Assembly: GCF_001411555.2 (NCBI RefSeq)
Contig: NC_049901.1
Span: 13,803,190-13,867,189, forward strand
Direction: 5' to 3'
Length of the DNA: 64,000 nt
Source: Juglans regia
Taxonomy: Eukaryota; Streptophyta; Magnoliopsida; Fagales; Juglandaceae
Positions 10,738-22,520 of the stretch are shown here, in pieces (the stretch's first letter is position 1; each line of letters begins with the position of its first letter). The notes under the pieces are model-generated. The model did not search any database. It was not told the DNA's origin and worked only from the letters and a program-made list of their open reading frames with translations. Position numbers and translations under genes: made by a program.

Positions 10738-13413
10738 TCATGGGAGGTGATTATACTTGGTCTAACAACTAAGTCTAGTCAAGGCTGGACAGATTCCTCA
10801 TTTCTCATTCATGGGAAATATAATTTCCAGAATTATGTCAGAAACGACTTCCTCGGGTATTATTCTGATCACTTTCACAGTGTTAGATTTTGGAGGAATT
10901 CCAAGGGGTAGAAGAGCGTTCAAATTTGAGAATATATGGTTAAAAACGGAGGGGTTAGTGGAATTGGTTAGGCAATGGTGGAATTCATATCAACTAGAGG
11001 GCACCCCGAGTAAGATATTGGCTGGAAAATTGAAAGCTTTGAAGGTGGATTTGAAGACATGGAATGAATAGGTATTTGGTAATGTAACTTTACAAAAAAA
11101 GAATCTCCTACAAGAATTGCAAAGATTGGAGGGTGTAGAAGATGAGAATGAACGCAAAGGCCAAGTTGTCTCAGAGGTAGAAAGGTTGATATTAATGGAG
11201 GAGATCTCGTGGAGGCAAAAGTCAAGGGCATTGTGGCTTAGGGAGGGGGATAAATGTACAAAGTATTTTCATCGAGTTGCAAACTCACATAGGAGGTTTA
11301 ATGCCATAGAGCCCATGACTATAGATGGAGGCTTATCATAAGATCAAACAGTAATTAAAGATCATGTGGCTGCACATTTGGAACAATTGTTGACGGAACC
11401 TTATACATGGAGGCCAAAAGTAGATGGCCTAGCTTTTGAGGCCATTGATCAAAACAATATGGTTAGGTTAGAGAGACCATTTAAAGAGGAAGATGTATGA
11501 CTAGTAATTAGAAAAATGAATAAGGATAAAGCGCGAGGCCCAGATGGCTTTACTATGGCATTTTCCCAGACTTATTGGGAGGTGGTGGGAGGGGAAGTTA
11601 TGCAGGTTTTTTAGGAATTTTTCTCGTTTGAAAAATTTGAGAAAAGTTTAAATACTACTTTTATTGCACTTGTCCCTAAAGAGGTTGGTGCAATAGAGGT
11701 GCAAGATTTCAGGCCTATTAGCTTGTGGGCAGCATGTAACAACTAATTGCCAAGGTTCTTGCCAATAGGATGAGCACAGTTATGGATAAGATCATCTCTA
11801 AGTCCCAAAATGCATTTGTGAGAGGAATACAAATATTGGATTCGGTTCTTATAGCTAATGAATGCTTGGACAACAAGCTTAAGTCGGGAGTACCGGCTAT
11901 ATTATGTAAAAATTGGATATATATAGAGAAGGCCTATGACCACGTCAATTGGAATTTTCTGTTTTATTTGATAAATAGATGTGGTTTTGGGGAAAGATGG
12001 AGGGCGTGGATGATGCATTGTGTGTCAACGGCTCGTTTCTCAGTTTTTGTAAATGGTGATCCTGTGGGTTTTTTTAATAGTTCGCGGGGGCCACGACAAG
12101 GTGATCCACTATCACCACTCTTATTTGTTCTTGTAATAGAGGCTCTTAGTAGAATGGTGTCGGCTGCTGTAGAGGGGAGGTTTTTCAAGATTTCTAGCGG
12201 GGGCTACTAACCATGGTTTTCTCATATCTTGTTTGCAGATGATACGTTGCTTTTTGTGAGGTAAGAAACATTAGAGGATTGGCCAACATATTGGGATGTG
12301 TGGTTTTATCGCTGCCATTGAAGTATCTTGGTCTTCCGTTAGGAGCAACTTTTAAAGCCAAAACAATTTGGGAGGAGGTGCTAAAGAAATTAGAGTGTAG
12401 GCTGGCCAGGTGGAAGACGTTATACTTATCGAAATGGGGGTGGATCACACTTATAAAGAGCACTCTATCTAACCTTGCCACATATTTCTTGTCTTTATTT
12501 CCCCTTTTGGCAAGCATTGCATATAGAATTAAGAAACTCTAATGTGATTTTCTATGGAGTGATCTAGGTGATGAGTTTAAATTTCATCTAGTTGGATGGG
12601 ATAGAGTATGTACTCCTTTGAGAGATGGTGGGTTGGGGGTCTGCAATGTTAGGTTATTTAATAAGACTCAATTAGGGAAATGGTTGTGGCGTTATATTCA
12701 CGAGAGGGAAGCCTTATGGAAATGAGTGATTGATGTAAAGTATGTGCAAGGGGGGGTTGTATTCTAATGAGGGAAGGGGGGGTGTTGGGTTGTGGAAGTA
12801 TATAAGGCAAGGGTGGGGGGGATTATTCGAGTAACACTAGGCTATGTTTGGGGGATGGCAGTAGAATTAGCTTTTGGGATGATGTGTGGGTGGGACATAC
12901 AGCTCTTAAGGATATTTATCCTAATATTTTCAGAATTGTACGAGAGAAGGAAGTTATGGTGGCTGATGTGAGGGCAATTAGTCATGGTTCACAAGTTTGG
13001 AATATCAACCTCACTAGGCATCAATGTTGGGGTTCCAGTTGAAGACACAATGGAATGGAGACCTTCTAAGACAAGGAAATTCTTGGTACGCTCCTTCTAT
13101 GGCAGACTTTCAGCTCAAACTAGACCCAATTTTCCGTGGAAGAACATATGGAGGGGTAAAGCACCTCCCAAGGCTGCGTTCTTTGTTTGGACAGCAGCTC
13201 TAGGGAAGATCCTAACTATTGATAATCTAAGAAGGCGGGGACTCATAATTATGGACTGGTGTTGTATGTGCAGAAATAGTGGGGAAACGGTAGACCATTT
13301 ACTATTACATTATGATTTTGCAAGGGACATATGGAATTACTTTTTCAGCAAATACCTCCGGTGTACTTGGGCTATGCCTATCTTTATCAATACAATTACT
13401 TATAAAAAAAAAA
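10151..13413 (+). mobile_element. L1-type LINE, degenerate, ORF2 only
   Basis: Broken ORF2 in the usual domain order. The AP-like endonuclease starts at ATG 10203 ([34 protein letters not shown]). The reverse transcriptase is at about 11500-12260 ([40 protein letters not shown]). A zinc-binding zf-RVT end is at about 12990-13380 (KAPPKAAFFVW, CCMCRNSGETVDHLLLH). Several stops and frameshifts are present, and about 100 bp is missing just after the FADD motif. It ends in an A10 tract at 13404-13413. Comparison with 20930-20960 shows the empty site, so both ends are defined: left after CATTAAT, right before TAGCATA. The target duplication is 3 bp at most. Confidence 0.93.
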
Positions 13414-13764
13414 TAGCATAATGACATATCTTATCCTTAACCCTAAAATCCTTTTATGGATTCCACAACTCCAAGTATGAAGATAGTATCAGTATATACC
13501 GATACTAATAAAATATAGTATCAATATATCATAGACAGTTTGCAAAATATTATACAATTTGCATCATGTACAGCAGTGGAGATATAAAGCATAAGCGAAG
13601 AATTATTACCTATAGACTTTAAAATTTTGCTTTCACCAGTTTCTGAATTATTACCAAAAAGTCTAATCTTTCACACTCTACCATCTAATCCCAACATCAA
13701 CATTAATGAAACAAAACTTGACACAGAGAATCATCATAAAAAAAGCCAATGGAATACCTTTATA

Positions 13765-14859
13765 TCACACGGAAACAGCCACGCAGTGCACGATGGACGA
13801 CCCACTGGGAACGGACCGAACCTTCTCCACCCACCCAATCTTCCCCCACAGCTCTCGACCATCCTGCCTCTTCTCCACCCCAATCTCCGCACACCAAATC
13901 TCCGTCTCTTTCACCCTCCCCCTTCCCTTCTCTTCCCACACCACCACCAGATTCCCACCCACATTGGCCATTGTTGCGCCGCACAGAAATCTGGGCAGCC
14001 CATTCTCCACTCCCCTCAGCTCCCTCCACTCCTTTTCCCTCCCATCGAACCCCCGAATCTTCCCCAAGAAGTCGTAGCAGTACAAAATCCCATCCACAAC
14101 GCAAGCCCTCCCTCTCCACCCCAAGTCCAGCTCGCTCTCCACGCTTTCCCACTTCCCGTTTCTCGGGTCGTAAACGATCCCACCACGGTCCGCCATCGCG
14201 TAGATCTTCCCGTCCACTACCGCGCTCGCGTGCATCCACTTGTCCCGGACCTCTATCGGGCTCGGCACCGCTTCCCACTTCCCGGTCCTAGGGTCGAACG
14301 CCTCGGCCCAGTGAGTCGAACGGGCCCACGTGTCTACCACGCACCCACCCATGACGTAGATTCTGCCGTCCACGACTCCCGCTGCAGAGAACTCGCGCCC
14401 GACGCGCATGCTGGTGGTGGGCAACCACTTGTTGAAGCGGCAGTCGAGGGCCCAGACGCGAGAGGTAGGAACATCGTTGGTAGACCCACCGAGGACGTAG
14501 ATAGAGGAGCCCAGGGCGGCATAAGAGGAGCCCACGGAAGAGGAGGGGGCAGGTGGGACCGGGACAAGGGAGCGAGGGTAGTCTTGGTCATTTGTGCGGC
14601 CGAGAGAGAACCAGAGGGAAGGAGAGAGAGGAGACCGGATAGAGAGGTAGAGGAGGGGTTCAGTGGACTGTAGGAGAGAGCGTGCGGTAAAGAAGAGAGG
14701 GGAAGAGAGGAGGGACCGGATTGGTTTGGAGACGAGGGATAGGGTTGGGTGGAGGGACCGAGGTACTCGGGCAAGGCAGTTCAGAGCGACGTCGTCTGGG
14801 ATCGACGGTATTAGGAGTGGCGGTTGTTCGCTGCAGGCGGGGACGGTGGAGGAAGACAT
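13765..14859 (-). CDS. SKIP6: F-box/kelch-repeat protein, SKIP6-like
   Basis: SKIP6-type proteins bind SKP1/ASK through an N-terminal F-box and present substrates to an SCF E3 ubiquitin ligase through kelch repeats. Here a single exon encodes 364 residues, close to the length I recall for Arabidopsis SKIP6. The F-box spans about residues 16-60 ([18 protein letters not shown], then a [16 protein letters not shown] end). Kelch units follow from about residue 114, with [18 protein letters not shown] and DGKIYAMA strands and paired FDPRTGKWE / YDPRNGKWE. The start is the first ATG after an upstream GC-rich leader. About 75 bp upstream on the coding strand is a site-II-like TGGGC (complement of 14931-14935) next to TATTTAAATA. 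The DNA is GC-rich, so a long antisense frame (13627-14673) is a shadow. A near copy at 21304-22451 is broken; this is the intact one. Confidence 0.92.
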   Translation of the reverse strand: MSSSTVPACSEQPPLLIPSIPDDVALNCLARVPRSLHPTLSLVSKPIRSLLSSPLFFTARSLLQSTEPLLYLSIRSPLSPSLWFSLGRTNDQDYPRSLVPVPPAPSSSVGSSYAALGSSIYVLGGSTNDVPTSRVWALDCRFNKWLPTTSMRVGREFSAAGVVDGRIYVMGGCVVDTWARSTHWAEAFDPRTGKWEAVPSPIEVRDKWMHASAVVDGKIYAMADRGGIVYDPRNGKWESVESELDLGWRGRACVVDGILYCYDFLGKIRGFDGREKEWRELRGVENGLPRFLCGATMANVGGNLVVVWEEKGRGRVKETEIWCAEIGVEKRQDGRELWGKIGWVEKVRSVPSGSSIVHCVAVSV

Positions 14860-15590
14860 GATTTTGGGAGGAAGGGGCTAGTGTGTAGTGAAGAGGTAGT
14901 TTGGGGGGCGGGGGGGCTTTGGGAAATTCAGCCCATATTTAAATAACTTTTATAACTTTTAAATTGATGAAAAATATAACTTATAATTTTAAAATTTATA
15001 ATTTAAATAATAAATTTGTATTTTAAAAGTTGTTTATTATTTAATAAATATGTATCTAAAATATTTTTAAAATTAGTTATATTAATTTTTTTTAAAATAT
15101 ATAGATTTTTGATAAAAGATTCAAGTTAGTGCATTTTAAAAAATTATATTCTCAATTTTTTTAGTTGGTTAAAGTACTTTTTATAAATTTATTAAATATT
15201 TTTTTTTCTTTAAAAGAGGTTTTAAATAGTTAAAAGCACTTTTTAAGCTTTCAAACTCAATTCCAAACAAGCTCTAAACTCAATTCAATTAACTCTTCGC
15301 ACCACATTTTTTTATTTAATAACTTTTTACATGCGGCATTCAAAATATTTTTTATTTTTTTATAAATATATTTAAATTCATTTTAATATTTAAACACATC
15401 TAAATTTATCTTGTGAAATGGAGTTTGTAGCTTGCTTGTTATCCTCTCGCTTTTCACCTGGCCCTTTAGTTTTTACTCCAAATATTTTAATTTGAGAATT
15501 GAATTTGTAGTTGGGAGGGATTGAAGATATAATTTAACAATTTATATGCGGCTTGGACCCAATTTGCTCGTACATGTCAATCTGCCCATT

Positions 15591-17393
15591 GGGGGTGGCC
15601 AAAAAATCTGTCAGCTCTGATTTCGACCAACGTCCGCTTTGGAGAAATCAGAGTTTGGAGTTAGAGTCAGAGTTACTCCGAAAAAAATGACGGAGTTGAA
15701 GCCGGCGTTGGGTCTAACCTCCGAACTCCAACTCCAATATCTAAATTAAATATATTTAAAATTGCAATACTAGTGTTAGACATCTGAGTGGCCTAATGGT
15801 TGAGAAGGTATTTTGTAATTTTTTTATTTTTATAAAATGACAACGTTTTCTACCCTTTATATATTCATATTTTTCAAAACCCTAATCCTATATTGCCTTC
15901 ACTCCTTTCGGCTTCCATTACACATTTCCTCTGTTTTCTCTCTACCCTATGCCACTACTCTTTATGTCTTTGCTTCTCTTGCTCGTTGGCTGTGGACGTC
16001 AACGAAGAGGTTTGAGACTAGGGTTTGGAATCCTACTCATTTTCGATTGCTCTGTTGAGAGATCCATGTTTTGAATTAGATTCTACCAAAGCTTTTCTAG
16101 GGACTAGGGTTTCTATCGTTTTCCTGCATCGTCTTGTGCGGCTCATACAATTTTTTTAGTTTCGATTGTTGTTTTCCTGCCGATCTAAGATTTTGATCTC
16201 GAGAAGGGATATGTGCTACATTCAACATCCTTTTCATGTGGTTTAATTTGTCTTGATATCATATTTAGTTGGTTTTAGGGAAGTGAGATTTTGGAGAGTT
16301 TTTGTTTTTCAATTCCTCTTTGGGCAGGTCCATCCTATAGATGGAGTTTAACGGACACCAATAGGAAACTACAACTTCAACATTTCACAAAAATAAAGTT
16401 TACACTTGCTCACACCATAGTAAGGGCATTTTAGACAGATTTATGTAATCCTACGTATAGGAAACACCCACCCCTCCCTTCATGGGAAATCCCTTCGACA
16501 AAGCATCCCTCCCTCCCTTCAATGGAAAATGACCTTGAACCGCTGCACGGCGTACGCCAATGGAGGAGACTGGCGCACCCCTTCTAGTCCATAAAACTAT
16601 CAATATCCAACAAAGTTCTCAAGACACACATTCCTAAAACCTACCCATCCACAAACACACAAAAGAAAAGAAAAGAAAAGAGAGAATCTGTCCTCAGCTT
16701 CTTGAAACCAAAATGGATAGTCGGTGAATATGATTTCTTTAAAGCAAACAAAACTCTATAAACTGAAAAAATAAACTGTGTCATATCTGCTCTTGGAGCT
16801 TCATGAAATCAAAATGGGTAGCAGTTGGGGGTTGGATATAATTTTAGGGGGGATATTGGGATTATTGTAGTTATGTTGATAATTTTGTAATGACAGGAAG
16901 GATCAGTTGGCAGTGATCGAAGGAGAGAGAGAGAGGAGCTCGAGGGGTATTACAGTGGCCTGATCTGAGTTTGGTGGCTTGAGGCATCGGATTTCGGTGG
17001 CCTGGTGAATTCGATCTTACTTTCCCCCTCTCTCTCTCTCCTTCGACTGAAACCCTTCGAGATTCATCAAGCCACAAGTTTTGATTTTAAGAAAAATGGA
17101 TTTCAATATATGCGTCTCTGTTGCTGCTGGGATTTTCGTGAGCCTTGGAATCCATTATCGTCGGATACCACCGCCGCAAGTGGCCTTCATCAAAGCCGAT
17201 AAGTCTTTCCCTCGATCTCTTTCACTCTCTGATCTCTCTCCGCTGACGACAAACCAACGGCGAGGCTCCAACAAAGCTTCGGTTATCCTCCACCGCCATA
17301 GCCCCAATTTCATCAGAGAGAGAGGATGAGAGGGAGTGAGTGGAAGTCCAAAATTGTGTGTGGTGAACAAGAATAGAGAGGGAGCGAGAAAAT

Positions 17394-17428
<35 letters not shown>

Positions 17429-17791
17429 TTCGTTGGCTTCGACAGAAAGTGAGTTCCTTTGTCACGCAGCACATGTTTGGCCCTTTGTGGGCTTTACATG
17501 GCCTCTCCTATTGGAGTCTGTTATTTGAAACTTACTGGATAGTCTTGTGTGAAGTTATTCTATTTGTTTTTGGCAATCAATTTTGGATTGTTTTTCTTTC
17601 TAGGGGTAGAAAATCATATTTAGATTTTTTTTTTTTTTGTGGCGATTTCTCTCACGTCTGCTTCGATGCTTCGACTTCGACTCCGATTCCGACAACTCCA
17701 ATTGGAGTCGAAGTCCAAGATGACTGCTAAATCATAGTTAGAGGTTGAAGGTGGGCTTTCCGACTTCGTCGGAATCAGAGCCCACCCCTAC
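15591..17791. mobile_element. hAT-like non-autonomous element carrying a promoter/leader-like segment (copy A)
   Basis: The ends are GGGGGTGGCC at the left and GCCCACCCCTAC at the right. They resemble inverted hAT termini of the TAGGGGTGGGC kind. Flanks TGCCCATT (15583) and CATCCATT (17792) match at 6 of 8 positions, like an aged 8-bp target duplication. Just inside each end are CGGAGT/ACTCCGA-type repeats. The interior holds TTTATATATTC followed by AACCCTAATCC, then a pyrimidine-rich leader and intron-like T-rich DNA: features of a plant promoter, 5' leader and first intron. There is no transposase. Simple repeats are (AAAAG)n at about 16664 and (GA)n at about 17398-17424. Confidence 0.6.
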
Positions 17792-17797
17792 CATCCA

Positions 17798-19293
17798 TTG
17801 GATCCAATTTCTAAACCTAAAATCTTTTTTCCACTTCACACCTCAGTTTAAAAATATCATTTTTTTTTTCTCTTCGTAGTTTTCTTTGTTGGGTTATCTT
17901 ATATTGGTTATGGATAAGACTGGTGGTCACTTTATAAGTGTAAGAGAAAATCTCACGCGTTAAGCTAACTTTTAAGATTGAGAGAGTTTATGACCACTCA
18001 ACATTCTCTAATCCCATGACCTCTTTTGATCTAGGTATGGTTGAATTTTTTCATCACCACTATGCCTTAGAATTAGAGTACCATACCTATTGGTAGGTGC
18101 AAATGAAATTTATGGAGGTCGGGATGAGGCTTACATAGTTGTCCCCACCTGTACAGCAAGCTTGCTTTCAATATTTCTATTGAGTTATATTCTATATTAC
18201 ATTTATATTTCATTGGGCTGACATGATTGTATTTATTAACTCTTAGTTTACCTCTTTTTTTTAAAATGATGATTAGATTATAGTATCACATTAAAATGTG
18301 AATAAAATAAGGGTATAGTGAGCATTTACTTTATTATTTTAGGTCTTTTTTCCTAAAATGTAACATTAACTTACTCTAATTAGTGTTCTTATAGATTGGT
18401 AATGATCTGACTAGAACTATTCGACACTAATATTCAACCATGGACCAACTTGGACTTATGAAATTGGTAAGTCATAACAAAATATGTGGTTGCTTATTTT
18501 GATGGCAATGTGCATTGAATAAAATGATTTGCTTGGTTATATTAATTAGAGCAGTGCTGGTGTACCGCCCAACTTTGACAGCCGGCGTGCCCACTAGTAC
18601 AAATTTTACATTTTAATTTTTTTTCATATTTTTTTTCATATATTTAAATATATTTAAAAAATAAAAAAAATATAACAATACACTAAAAGTCAATTTTTTA
18701 ATGATTAAATAAAAAAAATTAAATACATGAACCGTCAAAATAAAGAGGCAAACTCATGGGCATACTAGTATTTTCACACTAATTAGTGTAATTCTCCAAG
18801 ACCGTGACTACGTTAAAATGTGATCATATCATATCATTAATATTTAGAGAAAGCAATTGTTTTAAAAGAAAATCTCCAAATATAATTTATCTAAACCATT
18901 TCCCTAATGAAGAGCATTTCATCTTCTTAACTCTTTCTCTCAATCATTTCATAGAGATAGAGAGAGATTTAACCCTATCGTTCCTCTTCTAATTAAAAGA
19001 CTTTATTCCACGTCCTTCAACCTTCCTCATGACCCTTAAGGGATACTTCCAAAATGGGAAGAGCGTTCATTTTGTTCAGACATTTTATCATTCATATAGA
19101 TGTGATAATCTATAAGCGAGTTTTAATTGAATTTGTTAATGCACGTTAATCGAATTGGGCAAATCTTATACGAGTTTGTGCCATTTTATAGTCGAATCAA
19201 ACCTTTTGTTTAGGAATAGTCTATCTAATTGTTTATCTTTATTCGTAAATTGAAACGATGAACGCGAAGAATTAATATTATGAATTTATGATG
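17798..19293. other. AT-rich duplicated intergenic DNA
   Basis: No gene is seen. The stretch aligns with 24234-25690 in copy B, for example GGTCACTTTATAAG, CTGTACAGCAAGCTTGC and CACGTCCTTCAACC. This shows that the duplication includes non-coding DNA far from the SKIP6-like gene. Confidence 0.8.
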
Positions 19294-20380
19294 TGATGCA
19301 ACTTCAATCAAGAAAGTAAAGAAGATCGAAGAAGGAAAGAAGAAAAAACTTCTGATATTATTCAACCTACATTGTACATCGAGTTACCCTCTATTTATAT
19401 ACAATTGAGTTAAAAGACTAAAAACAGAAAGGTAATTAAACTATTTAGTAAAGACTAAAGTGGAATTTACAACTTGGACTAAAATGAAATTTACAACTGA
19501 ACAGTATTTGCAATAGTCCCCTTCAAGATGAATGTACATAATATATATCATTCATCTTGGTCAACAAAGAATGAAAAATATTAGAACCAAGAGACTTAGT
19601 TAACAAATCTGCAAGCTGATGAGAAGAGGAAACATGCAGTGTTCTGAGCAATCTAATTCAATATGTTTTGTTCTCTCATGAAAAACAGGATTGGCTAAAG
19701 ATGGTCGAGAATGAGGCTAATGAAAATCAGAGAGCAAAGACTTTAAGCATGTTAATTCACAAACTACATATGCCATAGATTACTATTCAGCTTCTGCAGA
19801 AGACCTGGAGACAGTGGTTTGCTTCTTGGACTTTCAAGAAATTAATGAATCACCAAGGAAAACACAATATTCAGAGATGAATCTTCTTGTATCAAGACAA
19901 CTTGCCAAATCTGAATCAGCAAAGGCTTTTAAATGAACTTTAGATGAAGTTGGAAGAAAAATACCTTGACCTGGTGCCATCTTTACATATCCGAGTATTT
20001 TGAGAGCAGCTTGCATATGAGGAACTCGAGAGGATTCAAAAAATTGACTCAAATAATGAACTGAGTAAGTGATGTCTGGCCTGGTATGAGTAAGATACAA
20101 TAACCTGCCTATAAGCATTCTATAGGCAGTTTTGTCTTCAAGCAACTTTCCATCAGATTTAAAAATGGAAAATTAACTGGATTAGAAGCCCACATCAGAT
20201 AGCAGCTCTAGTGCATATTTCCTTTGGCAGATAGAAATGCCCTTTTTGGATCAAGCTATTTCCATCCCTAAGAAATACTTGACAGGACCTATATCCTTTA
20301 GTTAAAATATGCACCTAGAGATTCTTTAATAGTCTGAACAACAGAAATGTCACTACTGGCCAATAATATGTCATCTACAG
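19294..20380 (-). mobile_element. Ty1/copia retrotransposon 3' fragment between the two duplicate copies
   Basis: On the minus strand, reading right to left: a reverse transcriptase C-terminal piece beginning VDDILLASSDI at the very right edge; then KYFLGMEIA; then the RNase H region at 19834-20145 (GRLLYLTHTRPDITYSV, FADSDLASC). Next comes a polypurine tract CTTGAAGGGGAC (complement of 19515-19526) and a probable 3' LTR (about 19294-19514) with a TATATAAATAGAG promoter-like motif. Stops interrupt the frame. The 5' two-thirds are missing, cut exactly where copy B begins. Confidence 0.85.
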
Positions 20381-20488
20381 GTCTGATGGCCCCTAAGAAT
20401 TGTTTACACCCAAGAGGATTAGAACCTTAAACCTGAAGGAAGTATACCACCAAGATGCATTTACCACTTGAGCCAACCCTTAGGGATT
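20381..20488 (-). mobile_element. SINE remnant, 5' half only
   Basis: Same SINE as at 7802, but only its 5' half remains, with the A-box-like (complement of CCACTTGAGCCA) and B-box-like (complement of GATTAGAACC) parts. The 3' half and the A-tail are replaced by copia sequence, so the copia junction cut an existing SINE. Because copies A and B share it at the same position, the SINE predates the segmental duplication. Confidence 0.8.
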
Positions 20489-21303
20489 GTCATGCCTCAA
20501 ATCTACCACGGAACTAGGTATCATTCTCTATTCAAAACTGTTATAGTTTTGAACTTGATCAATGCTCCTGCTCTTGCAATCAATAAGAATTTCATATAAT
20601 TCTAAGATTATACACGAGCTATCATTGCAAAAAAAAATTGGTATAAATCAAGCAACATTGAATTGATTTTTGTCAAATTGGCTACATAGATTCAGTACAT
20701 GAGCTCTGGGTACACGGTAATTAGGATAGAGAGATTTGGCTTAATAATAATAATCATAATCTATATAGACTATAGCGAGGAATGTAGCAACACCAAAGCC
20801 AAAATAAATCCATGTCACTCCACCAGTTGAGGCGCAACCATGCAAGGCTGAAAAAGTCTTGAAATTTGCATACTTTAGAACACATATTGGCAAGGCAAAA
20901 AATCTAATACGATCATATTTCTTTTTGTTAAGTATAATACGATCATACATTAATAGCATAACGACATATCTCATCCTGAACACTAAAATCCATTTATGGA
21001 TTCCACAACTCCAAGTATGAAGATGGTATCAGTATATACCGATTAAAATAAAAGATAGTATCAATATATCATAGACAGTCTGCAAAATATTATAAAATTT
21101 GCATCATGTACAGCAGTGGAGATATAAAGCTTAGGCGAAGAATTATTACCTATAGACTTTAAAATTTTGCTTTCACCAGTTTCTGAATTATTACCAAAAA
21201 GTCTCATCTTCACACTCTACCATCTAATCCCAACATCAACATTAATGAAACAAAACTTGACACAGAGAATCATCATAAAAAAAGCCAATGGAATACCTTC
21301 ATA

Positions 21304-22451
21304 TCACACGGAAACAGCCACGCAGTGCACGATGGACGACCCACTGGGAACGGACCGAACCTTCTGCACCCACCCAATCTTCCCCCACAGCTCTCGACCA
21401 TCCTGCCTCTTCTCGACCCCAATCTCCGCACACCAAATCTCCATCTCTTTCCCCCTCCCCCTTCCCTTCTCTTCCCACACCACCACCAGATTCCCACCCA
21501 CATTGGCCATCGTCACGCCGCTCAGAAACCTGGGCAGCCCATTCTCCACTCCCCTCAGCTCCCTCGTCGCGCCGCACAGAAACCTGGGCAGCCCATTCTC
21601 CACTCCCTTCAGCTCCCTCCACTTCTTTTCCCTCCCATTGAACCCCTGAATCTTCCCCAAGAAGTCGTAGCAGTACAAAACCCCATCCACAACGCAAGCC
21701 CTCCTTCTCCACCCCAAGTCCAGCTCGCTCTCCACGTTTTCCCACTTCCCGTTTCTCGGGTCGTAAACGATCCCACCACGGTCCGCCATCGCGTAGATCT
21801 TCCCGTCCACTACCGCGCTCGCGTGCATCCACTTGTCCCGGATCTCTATCGGACTCGGCACCGCTTCCCACTTCCCGGTCCTAGGGTCGAACGCCTCGGC
21901 CCAGTGAGTCGAACGGGCCCACGTGTGTAACACACACCCACCCATGACGTAGATTCTGCCGTCCACGACTCCTGCTGCGGAAAACTCGCGCCCGACGAGC
22001 ATGCTGGGGGCGGGCAGCCACTTGTTGAAGCGGCAGTCGAGGGCCCAGACGCGAGAGGTAGGAACATCGTTGGTGGACCCACCGAGGACGTAGATAGTGG
22101 AGCCCAGGGAGCATAAGAGGAGCCCACCGAAGAGGTGGGGGCAGGTGGGACCGGGACAAGGGAGCGAGAGTAGTCTTGGTCATTTTTCAGGCCGAGAGAG
22201 AACCAGAGGGGAGGAGAGAGAGGAGATCGGATAGAGAGGTAGAGGAGGGGTTCAGTGGACTGTAGGAGAGAGCGTGCGGTAAAGAAGGGAGGGGAAGAGA
22301 GGAGGGACCGGATTGGTTTGGAGACGATAGATAGGGTTGGGTGGAGGGACCGAGGGACTCGGGCAAGGCAGTTCAGAGCGACGTCGTCTGGGATCGACGG
22401 TATTAGGGGTGGCGGCTGTTCGCTGCAGGCGGGGACGGTGGAGGAAGACAT
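21304..22451 (-). pseudogene. SKIP6-like F-box/kelch pseudogene (copy B)
   Basis: A paralogue of 13765-14859 with two clear lesions. First, a 1-bp deletion near 22105-22111 (CCCAGGGAGCATAAG against CCCAGGGCGGCATAAG in copy A) shifts the frame after about residue 114, right after the F-box. Second, a 54-bp direct duplication (21512-21565 and 21566-21619) repeats 18 codons of a late kelch unit ([18 protein letters not shown] region) in frame. The length balances exactly: 1095 + 54 - 1 = 1148 bp, so there is no other net indel. Frame A could still make an F-box-only protein of about 200 residues with a nonsense tail. Upstream similarity to copy A stops about 70 bp before the start codon, so the putative TATTTAAATA/TGGGC promoter motifs are lost. 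Confidence 0.9.
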
Positions 22452-22520
22452 AATTTTGGGAGGAGGGGCCGAGTCTCCGAGTGTGGAGTGGAGATGTAGT
22501 TGGTGAGTTGGGAAATTCAG

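Larger units (their letters stand above)
7919..19297. repeat. Segmental duplication, copy A
   Basis: Colinear similarity with 20381-31824, once insertions are discounted: SINE body, flanking DNA with the (AAT)n tract, the SKIP6-like gene, a hAT-like element with gene-5'-end-like sequence, and about 1.4 kb of AT-rich DNA ending ATTTATGATGTGAT. Insertions specific to this copy are the LINE at 10151-13413 and the local 1.65-kb duplication. A segment of about 1.26 kb (16310-17571) has no counterpart in copy B. Confidence 0.88.

Noticed and set aside
13627..14673. 348-codon plus-strand frame, proline/arginine/histidine rich
   Set aside because: Antisense shadow of the GC-rich SKIP6-like gene. The same antisense openness appears over the copy B pseudogene, and no domain is readable.
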